This document shows, in pieces, positions 34,901 to 44,800 of a stretch of 64,000 nucleotides of DNA. Under the pieces are notes generated by a model. That model did no database searches, was not told the DNA's origin, and was given only the letters and a program-made list of their open reading frames with translations. Position 1 is the stretch's first letter, and every line of letters starts with the position of its first letter. The position numbers and the translations under genes are program-made. Source of the DNA: Camarhynchus parvulus (taxonomy: Eukaryota; Chordata; Aves; Passeriformes; Thraupidae); contig NC_044596.1 in the NCBI RefSeq assembly GCF_901933205.1, forward strand, positions 3,102,001 to 3,166,000, in the 5' to 3' direction.

Positions 34901-36386
34901 TTTTTTTTAAGCTTAAGCTCCTTCCCTTCTGCCAGAACTCAACAAGAGCCAGAACACATTTAAAACCCATCTAAAGGACAGATCAGCGTACAAAAGTACA
35001 GCTGAACACGAGCACTACTGAGCCAATTAAAGGGGGAAAAAAATCTCCAGCTCCACATCTGCTGAGGGAACAGAGCCCTGATGAAAGAGCCCAGCAACAC
35101 CTTCAGTTCATAAGGACTATTTTGGTAGCAAAAGAAGTGACAGATAATGCCCAAGTTTTCAGAGCAGAAAGATACTTTTGTGAGGTGTTTGGCTCACACT
35201 GCTCCTTCTGCTGTTCCTATGTACTTACCCGTCAGAATTTTCATGAGGGAAACTAAAATGGAAACGTGCAGGAGGAGGCAGAGCAAAGCATGTGTGGATT
35301 GACTTATCAGAGTACAAGGTGACACGGCAGAACGCTTCAAGCCTTTGTAAAGTAACTTTTTTTTTTTATTAAAACACGAGCTGAGGGCAGTAAGATGGGA
35401 CTCCTGAGGCTGCCAGCAAGTTCTGCACTGAACGCAGCACATCATTTTCATGCTCAGAAGAAACAATAATGTTAAGAAACCTCTACAAAGCTGCAAAATC
35501 CCACTTTTAAAATCTGTTCTCTGTAGGGAGGTATCAGACCCCCGCACAGCTCTCACTCCCACACAGCACAACGTGAAGACACAGATGACTTTAAAATACT
35601 CACATGAGGTCTTGAAAGGGAAGGAAGTCCCGAGGGGCTCCGTTCTTCATTTGTAGGCTCTGGGTATCTACACTCATCTATCCTCATATAGGAATCGTAT
35701 AATCCATCTCCAATCCTGGCTGGAACGGTCCCACACACAAACCAGTTATTCACAACAATTCACACCGACAGAGACAGAGCCAGAAGCTTAAGTGCACATT
35801 TTATTCTGTAAAATCATCGATTCTCCTTCATTCATTAAATGATCTTTGGAATTTAACTGAATTTTCAAACCGCAGGAGTGCGACGCTTCTGGGAAATCTT
35901 AATTCGAGATACTTTTAATTTAGAGGTTCTTTTTTGTTAATCAACTTCTGCACTGCAAAAAAAGACATCCCTAAGAATCACTGACCACCATTCTCCCCGC
36001 TTCCCCTTAATCAGGATAATCCCAAACGAGCAAAAAACGAGCAAATACTTAAACACTTGATAGGACTATCCTTTAAAGCAGGTTATCCCTTAAATTGAGA
36101 TGTGAGAATTACAGCTGCAAAAGCGTGGGGAAGGGAAAAAAAAAGGCGGCGTCTCTCGCTGTCGACTGCTCAAAAACTTAAAATCGCGACGCCTATCGCG
36201 ACAGACCCGACGGAGGGCTGGGACCACGCGGGGGGCTCGGCGGCCACCGACCCAAACCGCATCCCCTCCTTTCTCCCCCACCCCGCAGGACCCCCGGCCG
36301 CCCGCTCCTCCTCACCCGCTGCGAGAGGCCCGTCCGGCTTCCTGCCGAGCAGCATCGTGTCGGGGGGGCCCCGGCGCGGGCCCCAT
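30354..36386 (-). CDS. DYRK3: Dual-specificity tyrosine-phosphorylation-regulated kinase 3
   Basis: Three coding exons: 36386-36316, 35715-35604, 31919-30354 (71, 112 and 1566 nt), joining in frame to 582 residues (human protein 588). DYRK3 autophosphorylates a tyrosine, then acts as a Ser/Thr kinase; it is known to dissolve stress granules and other condensates and to restore mTORC1 signalling. Visible motifs: DYRK family NAPA-type stretch near residues 160-195 ([17 protein letters not shown]), glycine loop GKGSFGQV 211-218, catalytic lysine about 233 ([11 protein letters not shown]), HCDLKPEN with Asp about 330, DFG 350-352, activation loop YTY 362-364 followed by SRFYRAPE. All catalytic residues are present. 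The C-terminus [14 protein letters not shown] matches the family. All introns use GT...AG. Transcribed away from EIF2D. Confidence 0.97.
31920..35603 (-). other. DYRK3 intron 2
   Basis: About 3.7 kb, A/T-rich, with one minus-strand CR1 (32518-32766). No other exon recognised; short open frames within it have no family match. Confidence 0.85.
32518..32766 (-). mobile_element. CR1-type LINE fragment in DYRK3 intron 2
   Basis: Plus-strand text ATCCTGAGCTGGAAGGGACC, ATCATCAAGTCCAAC and ACTTTTATCCAACCTAAACC is the reverse complement of a CR1 3' end. The element is colinear with DYRK3. Confidence 0.85.
35604..35715 (-). CDS. DYRK3: DYRK3 exon 2
   Basis: Encodes [19 protein letters not shown] and following residues, the counterpart of the GDGVYDTFMMIDE motif of mammalian DYRK3. 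Acceptor CCAGCCAG just above 35715, donor CAT/GTGAGT below 35604. An alternative acceptor four bases earlier (TTCCAG/CC) would pair in frame with a second start codon in exon 1. Confidence 0.92.
35716..36315 (-). other. DYRK3 intron 1
   Basis: 600-base intron bounded by GTGAGG and CCAG. The exon 1 side is CpG-rich, the exon 2 side A/T-rich. No further feature seen. Confidence 0.75.
36316..36386 (-). CDS. DYRK3: DYRK3 exon 1 (start codon choice)
   Basis: Starting at the ATG at 36386 gives [20 protein letters not shown]..., about 24 residues before the conserved IGDG; human DYRK3 also starts MG and has 26 residues there. The donor is GCGG/GTGAGG, and joining to 35715 keeps frame. A second ATG at 36355, in another frame, would give a 13-residue start and needs the alternative exon 2 acceptor. 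I prefer the first by length and by the better acceptor; uncertain. Confidence 0.7.
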
Positions 36387-36544
36387 TCCCGGCGGGCGCC
36401 GCTGCCCAGCGCGGCCGCTCGGCCCCGGCCCGGCCCGGCCGTTGCCCCGGGAACGGCCCCCGCCCGCCGCCCGCCTGCCCGCGCCTGCGCAGCGCCGCCG
36501 GGGCGGGATCGCGCCCGGGGCTGCGGAGCTGCTGCGCTCGCCTT

Positions 36545-37105
36545 GCTTCTCCCCTCAGGGAGACCCGCCCCGCAGGACCCCCGATCCCGGGTCTGCGCTT
36601 CTCCTCTGAGCTAAACCCGCCTCGCAGGACCCCCGCTCCCGGGGCTGCGCTTCTCCCCTGAGCTAAACCCGCCCCGCAGGACCCCCGCTCCCGGGGCTGC
36701 GCTCTCCCCGGAGCTGCGCGGGCCCCCCCGGAGCTCTCGCTAAACCCGCCCCGCAGGACCCCCGCTCCCGGGGCTGCGGAGCTCCAGCGCTGCCTCGCTT
36801 CTCCTCTGAGCTAAACCCGCCCTACGGGACCCCTGCGGAGGTACGGGGCTGCGGAGGTGCAGCTCTCGCTTCGTTTCTGCCCTCAGCAGAACCTGCCCCG
36901 GGGCACCTCCGCACACCACAGAGTGCTCGCTCGGCCTGAGGGAGAAGAGGCCGCCGGGGCGGGATCGCGCCCGGGGCTGTGGAGCTCCAGTTCTCGCTCC
37001 GCTTCTCCCCTCAGCCAAACCCCGCGCCCGGGTCTGCGGAGCTCCAGCGCTCCCTCGCTTCTCCCCTGAGCTAAACCTGCGCCCGCGGGGCCCCCGCACA
37101 CCGCG
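36545..37105. repeat. GC-rich minisatellite in DYRK3 promoter region
   Basis: Seven or more irregular copies of a unit with GAGCTAAACCCGCC, CGCAGGACCCCCGCTCCCGG and GGCTGCG(GAG)...CTTCTCC. Unit lengths vary from about 53 to 80 bases (TAAACCCGCC at about 36611, 36664, 36742, 36812). It begins about 160 bases upstream of the DYRK3 start. Confidence 0.9.
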
Positions 37106-37169
37106 GAGTGCTCGGCATGGAGGAAAGGAACTTCCTCACACCGAGGTGTGGAAGGATCTCTCAGTACTA

Positions 37170-37785
37170 ACGTGGCTGCGGAGAGGTGGATGGAGGCAAA
37201 ATGCTGAGTGCTGCATTAAGGGGGCTCTGGGACAGCATAGGCTGCCTGACCCTGCCAGCCGCTCTGCAGGAATTGCTTTGGAGTAAAATATCCAGGACAA
37301 TGTTCAGCTCCCCACGAGCAGCCATGGATTTCATGTTACAGAGGGAGTTACAGAGCTGGAGGCATCGGTGGCGTTTTGGAACATGAGAGCTCTCTAATGA
37401 GATGTAGGAGGCGTATTTATTTCCACAAACTGCCCTTAAATTAATAAAGAAAATAAAAATCAAGTGGAGTCTGACTTTCTGGCTCTGCACAACTCCCTGC
37501 CAGGAGAGGACAGCCAGGGTATCTTCTCCCAGGGAACAGGGACAGGAGGAGAGGGAATGGCCTCAGGCTGGGCTGGGGAGGCTCAGGTTGGACATCAGCA
37601 GGAATTTCCTCATGGAAAGGACTGGAAGGGGCTGCCCGGGGGATTTGGAGTGCCCATCCCTGGAGGTGCCCAGGGAAGGATGGATGTGGCACTCAGTGCT
37701 CTGGGCTGGGGACAGCGTGGCATTGGGCACAGATTGGACTCGATGATCCTGGAGGGATTTTCCAATCTCCATAACTCTGTGATAC
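37170..37785 (+). repeat. Direct repeat copy 2 flanking DYRK3 (contains a CR1)
   Basis: Homologous to 25858-26445 along its length: the non-CR1 leader (GCTGAGTGCTG, GGCTCTGGGACAGCA, GGCATCGGTGGCGTTTTGG), the A/T-rich link AATAAAGAAAATAAAAATCA and then the CR1 tail (37475-37785). The CR1 sits at the same junction in both copies, so the pair was copied as a composite. It lies upstream of the DYRK3 promoter while copy 1 lies downstream of the gene. Confidence 0.88.
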
Positions 37786-38019
37786 TGGGAAGGCTCCAAT
37801 TACTACAACACTTGTAATACTCCTACCCATTCCACACTTCTCAATCTCCACCTAGAAATCGATCAGGAACACACAAGCAAATGTATAAATCACAGCAAGA
37901 ATGCCCAGCTGCCAGGGTACATTAACCAGAAAACAGCTCAGAAGTTTAAGCACCAAAGAACCCCACATTTCTGAGAACCCTTCATGTGGAGGAGCCCTGG
38001 GGGGAGCCGTGGGGGGACC

Positions 38020-38570
38020 CCAGAGCCTGGCGGGGGGACCGAGACCCCCTCAGGGAGCTGGGACAGGGGTCTCCAACATGGGCAATGGTGACCGGGACCC
38101 CCTCAAGAAACTGGGGTGGGGAGATGGAGACCCCCTCAAGGAACTGGTGTGGGGAGATGGAGACCCCCTCAAGGAGCTGGGGCGGGGTTCTCCAACGCGG
38201 GCGATGGTGACCGGGACCCCCTCAAGGAGCCGGGGCAGGGTGACCGGGACCCATCAGGTAGCCAGCGTTGGGGGGACAAGGAGCCGGGACAGGGTGAGCA
38301 GGATTCCTCAGGGAACCGGCGCTGGGGGGACCAAGACCCCCTCAAGGAGCCGGGGTGGGGAGAGCGGGACCCCCTCAAGGAGCTGGGGCGGGGGTCTCCA
38401 GTGCGGGCAATGGTGACCGGGACCCCCTCAAGGAGCCGGGGCAGGGTGAGCAGGACTCCTCAGGGAACTGGCGTGGGGGGGACAGGGACCCCCTCAAGGA
38501 GCTGGGGTGGGGAGACCAACACCCCCTCAAGGAGTTGGGGCAGGGGTCCCCAACGCGGGCGAGAGGGACC
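38020..38570. repeat. GC-rich minisatellite upstream of EIF2D
   Basis: About 14 irregular units around GGGACCCCCTCAAGGAGC plus TGGGG(T/C)GGGGA, spaced by roughly 33-60 bases. It ends about 130 bases before the EIF2D start codon, so it lies in the proximal promoter. Open frames over it are artefacts. Confidence 0.92.
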
Positions 38571-38880
38571 AGGAGCCCTGAGGGCGGCGGGGCGGGGGTC
38601 GCGGGGGCTCGGCGCGGCCGGGCGCCGTTTCCAGCCGGACGCTTTATGGGCGCGGACGGCGCCATGGCGGCCGCCGCGGGCTGAGGGGACGGCGCGGGCC
38701 CGCCATGTTCGCCAGGGCGTTCCGCGTGAGGGCCAACACCAGCATCAAGGGCTCGGACCGGTGAGTGCCGCGCCGGGACCCCGCAGGGACCCCCGCCGGG
38801 CCGGGGGGACGCGCGGGGCTCGGCCCCGGGGTCGCGGGCGGCGATGCCCCCGGGAGTGGCTGCTTTCACCCCCTGCTTGT
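38560..38880 (+). promoter_or_regulatory. CpG-rich promoter of EIF2D
   Basis: CpG-dense sequence surrounding exon 1. The start codon context CCGCCATGTT, and GGCGCCATGGCGGC about 45 bases upstream, both resemble YY1 sites (core GCCAT), which are common near the starts of housekeeping translation genes. TATA-less. Confidence 0.65.
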
Positions 38881-41800
38881 GATACACTCCCGGCCTGAGC
38901 ACGGAGTGTGCGTTTCGCTGGAAGATGGTGCCGTAATTAAGCCAGGTTTAAGTGAAACGTTATGTCGAGGCTTGGATGAGGCCTTCTATGCTTATTTATA
39001 GCAGCGTTCAGTGTCTAATGGGGCTGTGAGATGAAGAGGGGGTTTGGATAAGGACGTGGAGTGACAGGACTAGGTGGGGAATGGCTTTAAACTGGAAGAG
39101 AGTAGGTTTATATTGGATATTAGGAAGAAATTTTTTCCTGTGAGGGTGGGGAGGTGCTGGCACAGGGTGCCCAGAGCAGCTGTGGCTGCCCCTGGATCCC
39201 TGGAAGTGTCCAAGGCCAGGCTGGACGGGGCTTGGAGCAGCCTGGGACAATGGAAGGTGTCCCTGCCATGGCAGGGGTGGGACTGGATGGGATTGAAAGT
39301 CTCCTTTAACCCGAACCATCTGTAATTCTCTAATTCTTTAGTTCCTGAGCAGCACTGCTGGGCTGAACTCCTGATTGTTCAGGTTCACTGGACACTGCTG
39401 TGAATGACCACAAACCCCCCTGTGCTGGTCACTGGGGTTTTAAACTTCAATCACAACTGGGGGACAGGGAAATCTGGCTGTCCCCTGCTCCAGCTGCGGG
39501 TGACAGGCTGGGCAGAGCCAGTGTGGCACTCCCAGGGTGAAATCACAGCACAAAACAGAGGCATGGGCAGCAAACAGAACCTGAAAGCAGATGTTTAAAG
39601 AAGATAGGAGCAGGGCAAGTGTATTCAGCCTTTTCATGGTATTCTTACATTGTTTGTAAACCCAGACACAAATGCTCCAAATTATATCCTGTGAAGAGGT
39701 GGAAATCTCAGGAACAGCCAACAAAACAGTAACAGCAGATGTAGGAATTAGTCTGAGGGATGGCCTGGGCAGCTTTGTAACACATTTGGGGCTTTTTCAT
39801 TGCAGGAGGAAGCTACGAAGTGATGTGGCAGCAGCTTTTCCCAGCCTGAGCACTGAACAAGTGGCTGAGTTGGTTCCAAACAAGGAAGAGCTCAATGTCA
39901 TCAAAATATACTCTCACAAAGGGGAGGCCATCACTGTTTACATGAACCACAGGAACCCAATACTGTTTGAAGTTGAGAAAGTTCTGTATCCAACAGGTAG
40001 GGGGAAGGGATTGGAGTAATCCTCCCTCTTTGCTGACCTTCCCAATTAATTGTTGTGGCATTGTTTTGATTTCACATTTCTTTATCATCCAGTTAAGTGT
40101 TTTATTATCTAATTAAGTTTAATCTCCTGGATTATCCAATGAGAGTTTAGTCTTAAAGATGAAAAGAAACAGCATCTAGAAATGTTCTTAATGATGCCTT
40201 TTTAAATTTGCTTCTGTTTTGGGACAGTGTACACTCTGTGGGTCTACCCAGACCTTCTCCCTGCCTTTGCAACATGGCCCCCAGTGCTACAGAAACTTGC
40301 AGGAGGTGCAGGTAAGAGCACCAGAACTTTGTCCCTTTGCACTGAAAAAAGGAGTTGCCTTCAGGGCTTTTCAGGTGTTTTCCTTCACAGTGGCAAAAAT
40401 GTACCTGGAACAAGTGGAAGGAATGAGTACTCAAAAATAATTTGTGGTGGTGGTGTCCTAAAAAGGAACTAAATTAGCTGTAAAAAGAGTTTGTGAACGA
40501 AGGAAAGTAGGTGAAGGTGTTTAAATGCGATAACCTGCTCTGTGTGGGAGGCTGAGATTTGGAAATCCCTTCTCAGAGTGATGAGCACCCTGAACTAGGA
40601 CACAGAACTGCCTGTGCCATTGGTCTGTCCCTCTTTGAAAGCTCCTTTGCTGCCACCCTGCTTCCTGTCAGTGCCCAGGTGAACAAGCTCATCCTGTGGA
40701 TAGGAAGGAAATTTATTTTGGAAGCTGCAATGCAATCACTGTCAGCCAGCCTGTGGATTGTGCAGGTGGGGTTGGAGCTGAGTTCCTGGGTTACTGGCTC
40801 TACCACCTCATTATGGATCAAGACTGACAGGAAAGGAGTCTGTTTTCTGGAACCTGCTTTGGATGCAGTTCAGACTCAGGAGAATCAGCCCATTATAAAC
40901 TTTAAATTGCTGAACTGCTCAAGCAGGAAAAGATTAAATTTGAGCTGCCGCAGCCTTGATCTCTACCTGGAAGTGCTCAAGTAGGAAGGGATGTCTTTTT
41001 CCATTACACAGCATCCGAAGTGGAACTCAGGTCTCTCTGCTTTGTTTGCTTTTGGGGAAAATGAAGTGCTGTGATAGACATCTGAGAGAGCCTCGCTGCT
41101 GACTTGTAATGCCCCAGTTTCTGGGCAAAAAGACTTGCTAATGGGGCAGGACATTGATGAAAGAGGCCTGCGGGTCATTCATCGCCCCTGGCAACCAGGC
41201 TACCTCTGTGCAGGATCCAAGATAAGGAGCTGGCCAGGGGACAATGGCCACAAAGGCAAGGGGAGAGGTAGAGCCGGTCCTCAGAAGGGAGAGGAAAGGC
41301 ACCAGGCTCTCCAGTGCTGCAGACTGGAGCACTGCAGGCGATTCAGTTCCTAAAAGCAGCATGTTTTGGGATATCTCTTCCATAAATTCAAATACCTGCT
41401 GTCTGCCCTGGTAATTTGCATAATTTAATGCTGCTTATGTGGTCACATTAAGGCCTTGATGTGGTTTCTGTCCCCAGCCATGTGGAGCTCTGGTGGCAGT
41501 TGCAGAATTTGTTCTAGACTTGATAAAAATACTTGTGACAATGAACAGGGGGAAGAATCTTGGCTTCCTCAGGCTCCACATGAAATCAGGCATGCTGAGA
41601 AAAATGTGAGTGAGATGCCTGCAAAACCAAGCCATGGAACAGCTCAGGAGTCTGCAGAGAGCTGCAGTGAGGGAGAGCAGCTGCTGTTCCCATCCTTTGG
41701 TGAGGACATCGTGCCACACCTGCAGCATGGAAAGCTCTGCTTTGCTTTCATCCCAGTCTGGTCCTGCCAGGTGTGGGAAGCAGAAGGAAGCAGGGCTGTG

Positions 41801-44800
41801 GTTTTTGTCCAAAACAGCAAGGAGGCAGCTCCCCGAGAGTTCCCAGTTGGCTGCAGCTGATGTGGCACATTCGGGAAGGATGGGGCAGCAGTGGCAACTT
41901 TGAGGCAATTCTCTCTCTAGGGAAGAAGCTGCTAGGATAACCTTCCCTTGGGAAGGGTAAATGGGTTATTCCTGGTACTTCTCCTTGTTCCTTTCCCTTT
42001 CCATGCCATTAATGAAGAGCTTTGCTGGGAGCTCGTTAAAAACAGTCCCTCAGGTCTGACAGGGCTGAGCAAGCTTCACTCCTCTGCAGTTTTTTGGGAT
42101 GTGCCCAGCAGCCGTATGGATCGGATCCCGCGCTCCACGGGGGAAAAGTGGTGCTTTAGGAGGAGAAACAGAGAATCCTGTTCTCCCTGGCGTGTGCTCA
42201 GCTCGTGGTTTTGCTGAGTAACGGGAGGGAGGGGGGCGGAGGAGGCGGTGCCTGAGCGTTTCATTGAGAAATGGATGCGCTTCATTCTTCCCGCAGACCT
42301 GATGCTGCCAGGAGTTGTGGTGCCACCTTCCGGCCTCCCTCAAGTGACACGGGGCACGCTCTGTGCTGTCACCCTGCTGGGAAACAGGTACAGAGCTTTC
42401 TCCAATCCAGAACTTGTCCAGAAACTAAAAATGAAGTGAAGGGTTTTGAGGAAATTAAAGCAGAAGTGTTGTCTTCGAGGAGCCTCAGCAGTGGAAGATA
42501 CAGCAGGAAAAAAACTCTTAGTTTTATGGGTTAGGAAATGTTTGAGCTGAAGTGGGAAGCTTTATAAATTGGTTCTTTTGGACCAATGTTTTTAACAAAA
42601 TATTGTATTCTGCACAATTGTCTTTGTGTCTGTGTGGAAATGCTGAGTGAGGGAGTGCTAAAGCCATTGGTTTTCTCTCACTGCTGGTCTCCTCTGGCAG
42701 TGCATGTGCTTCTTGTAATTTATTAAAAGCAAGAATGTGTCACTGCACAACCTTCACTTCATCCAGGCTCAGGATTCTTTGGAAAACCTTACGTATCAGA
42801 AGGATAACCAGAAAAAATGTAGATGCTTGAAAATTTGTAAAGAGCAGGGAGGTTGTAAACTAAATTCAGTCTGACACATTAGCACAGCCTGTGTGCAGTA
42901 GCACAGGGTGTTTGTGTTGTCCTGCTCCAACATTCCCTTCTTTTCCCAGAGCTCCCGTGGCAGTTGGAGTTGCCACCATGTCCACAGAGGAGATGCTGGC
43001 TGCTGGAATGAAAGGGAAGGGCTTTGCTGTGCTGCACACCCACCTGGATCACCTCTGGTGGGTAACTGCCAGTCCTTGGGGAAAATGGGCAACAGGTCTC
43101 GTGTGTTTACTGAAATCCAAATTTGAGACTAATCTGTCAGGCCAATTTAGTAGTTATTTGGGTACAGCTTAGATAGGACTTTTATTTAGAATTTGTGGAG
43201 GAAGATGAGTTCAAAGTAAATTTTACAGTTCAGAGATTGCAGAAAAAGACCCATGCAGGTGCCAGTTCCTTTATTCAGGGTGACATCTGTTCACTGTCCT
43301 GTGGTTGAAAGCAGCAAAAGGAAAGCTGTGTTCTGCTTTTTCTTCCTTTTGTAGGGAATATGGTGACAAATCTTCTCCTCCTGCCTTAGCTCCCTTGGTA
43401 ACAGATTCTGATGCAATGGAAAATGCTGGAGATGAGGAGGAGCTGCAGGGGAAGGAGCCTGGCAGCAGCTGCTCCCCTGAGCCAGAGCAGCACGTGGACA
43501 TCAGGGATTTGAGCCTGAGGGACAGAGACACTTGTGCAGAAGTGCTGGGGAAGGAGGAGCTCTATGAGAACAGAGCTGCAGAACCAGCTGAGGATGCCAG
43601 CACAGGGGACCAGCAGGAGGCTGAGGACAGCAGGACCCCACAAGGTATTTTTGGATCCCAGTGAAACCAAACCATGCCCCTTTGGTTTGCTGAAGCCCAC
43701 AGACAACTCATTGCCTACCTGTCCTTTTTTTGTCCCTGCAGAGCAAATGGATGCATTGTTTAATCAGTGCTTTTTCCATGCCTTAAAATGCAGAGTAAAG
43801 AAGTCAGATCTCCCTCTGCTCACCAGCACATTTCTAGGCAGCCACATGGTCTCCTGCTGGTACGTGGGAAGGAGATGGAATTGGGATTTGCATGCTAGGA
43901 TTTGGTCTTTAAAATGTGGAGATTGTGTGGGATATTTAGGAAAAAGGTTTTGGGTAAAAAATAAAATCTAGTTCTTAAATAAGGTTATGCTCAATTCTGC
44001 CATCAAATACTTTGATCAAATACAATCCTTATATTAAATACTTGCATGTAAGGATTGTCCAGACCTGGATTTGCACTTGGGAGCCAACTTGACTTGGCTG
44101 ACATTGGTTTCACCATGGTTTAGTCACCTGAGTGGCTGCTTGCCTGCCCACAGGAGCATCAGCATTAATTTCACTCATCACATTCTATTTATCAGCTTCT
44201 TTGGTGTAGTTCTTTGTGTGATTTGTATTTCTGCTGTTAAGAAACTTCTAGCATAAGTAGCAAGATTTAAGAAGAAATGAAGGGTGACTTATAACTAAAG
44301 AACTTTTAAAAAATCCATTTATAGCCCTGCTGGAAAACAACTGGACATAAAGAAATCCAGCTATAAGAAGGTGAGATTTTTCTGTTGGTTTGAGTGGGGT
44401 TTTAAAAACTAATTTTAATAAGTAACAGAGGAAGAGAAAAAGTTTAAACCACAAGAGCAGGAGTTTAAAATGCTTGACTCCACATTTCTGATTGTTGCTT
44501 CCTTCAGTTCTCTAAATTCCTGCAATGCATGCAGCACCAGAGGATCTTACAAGTGAAGGAGCTGAGCAAAGGTGTGGAGAGCATCGTGGACGTGGACTGG
44601 AAACACCCAGAGTACGTAGAATAATATCACAGTCTTAAAGGAGTTGGGAGTCTCTGAAAGAAGGGAGTGGAATCTGCTGCCTCCAGCTCTGTTTCCGTCC
44701 CTTTTACTCACACCAAACAATTCTTGTGGCAGCGTTAAAGCATTTGCAGTGCCTGAAGGATTTTCCTCAGCCTCTGCTGCCCAAGACAGCAAAAGTGAAG

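Larger units (their letters stand above)
36190..37105. promoter_or_regulatory. CpG-island promoter region of DYRK3
   Basis: Dense CpG from within intron 1 across exon 1 and about 700 bases upstream (higher coordinates). No TATA box seen. The upstream half is occupied by a GC-rich minisatellite (36545-37105), unusual for a core promoter. Confidence 0.7.

Noticed and set aside
38116..38898. 260-codon plus-strand frame before EIF2D
   Set aside because: Made of the promoter minisatellite and CpG island, in a different frame from EIF2D exon 1.
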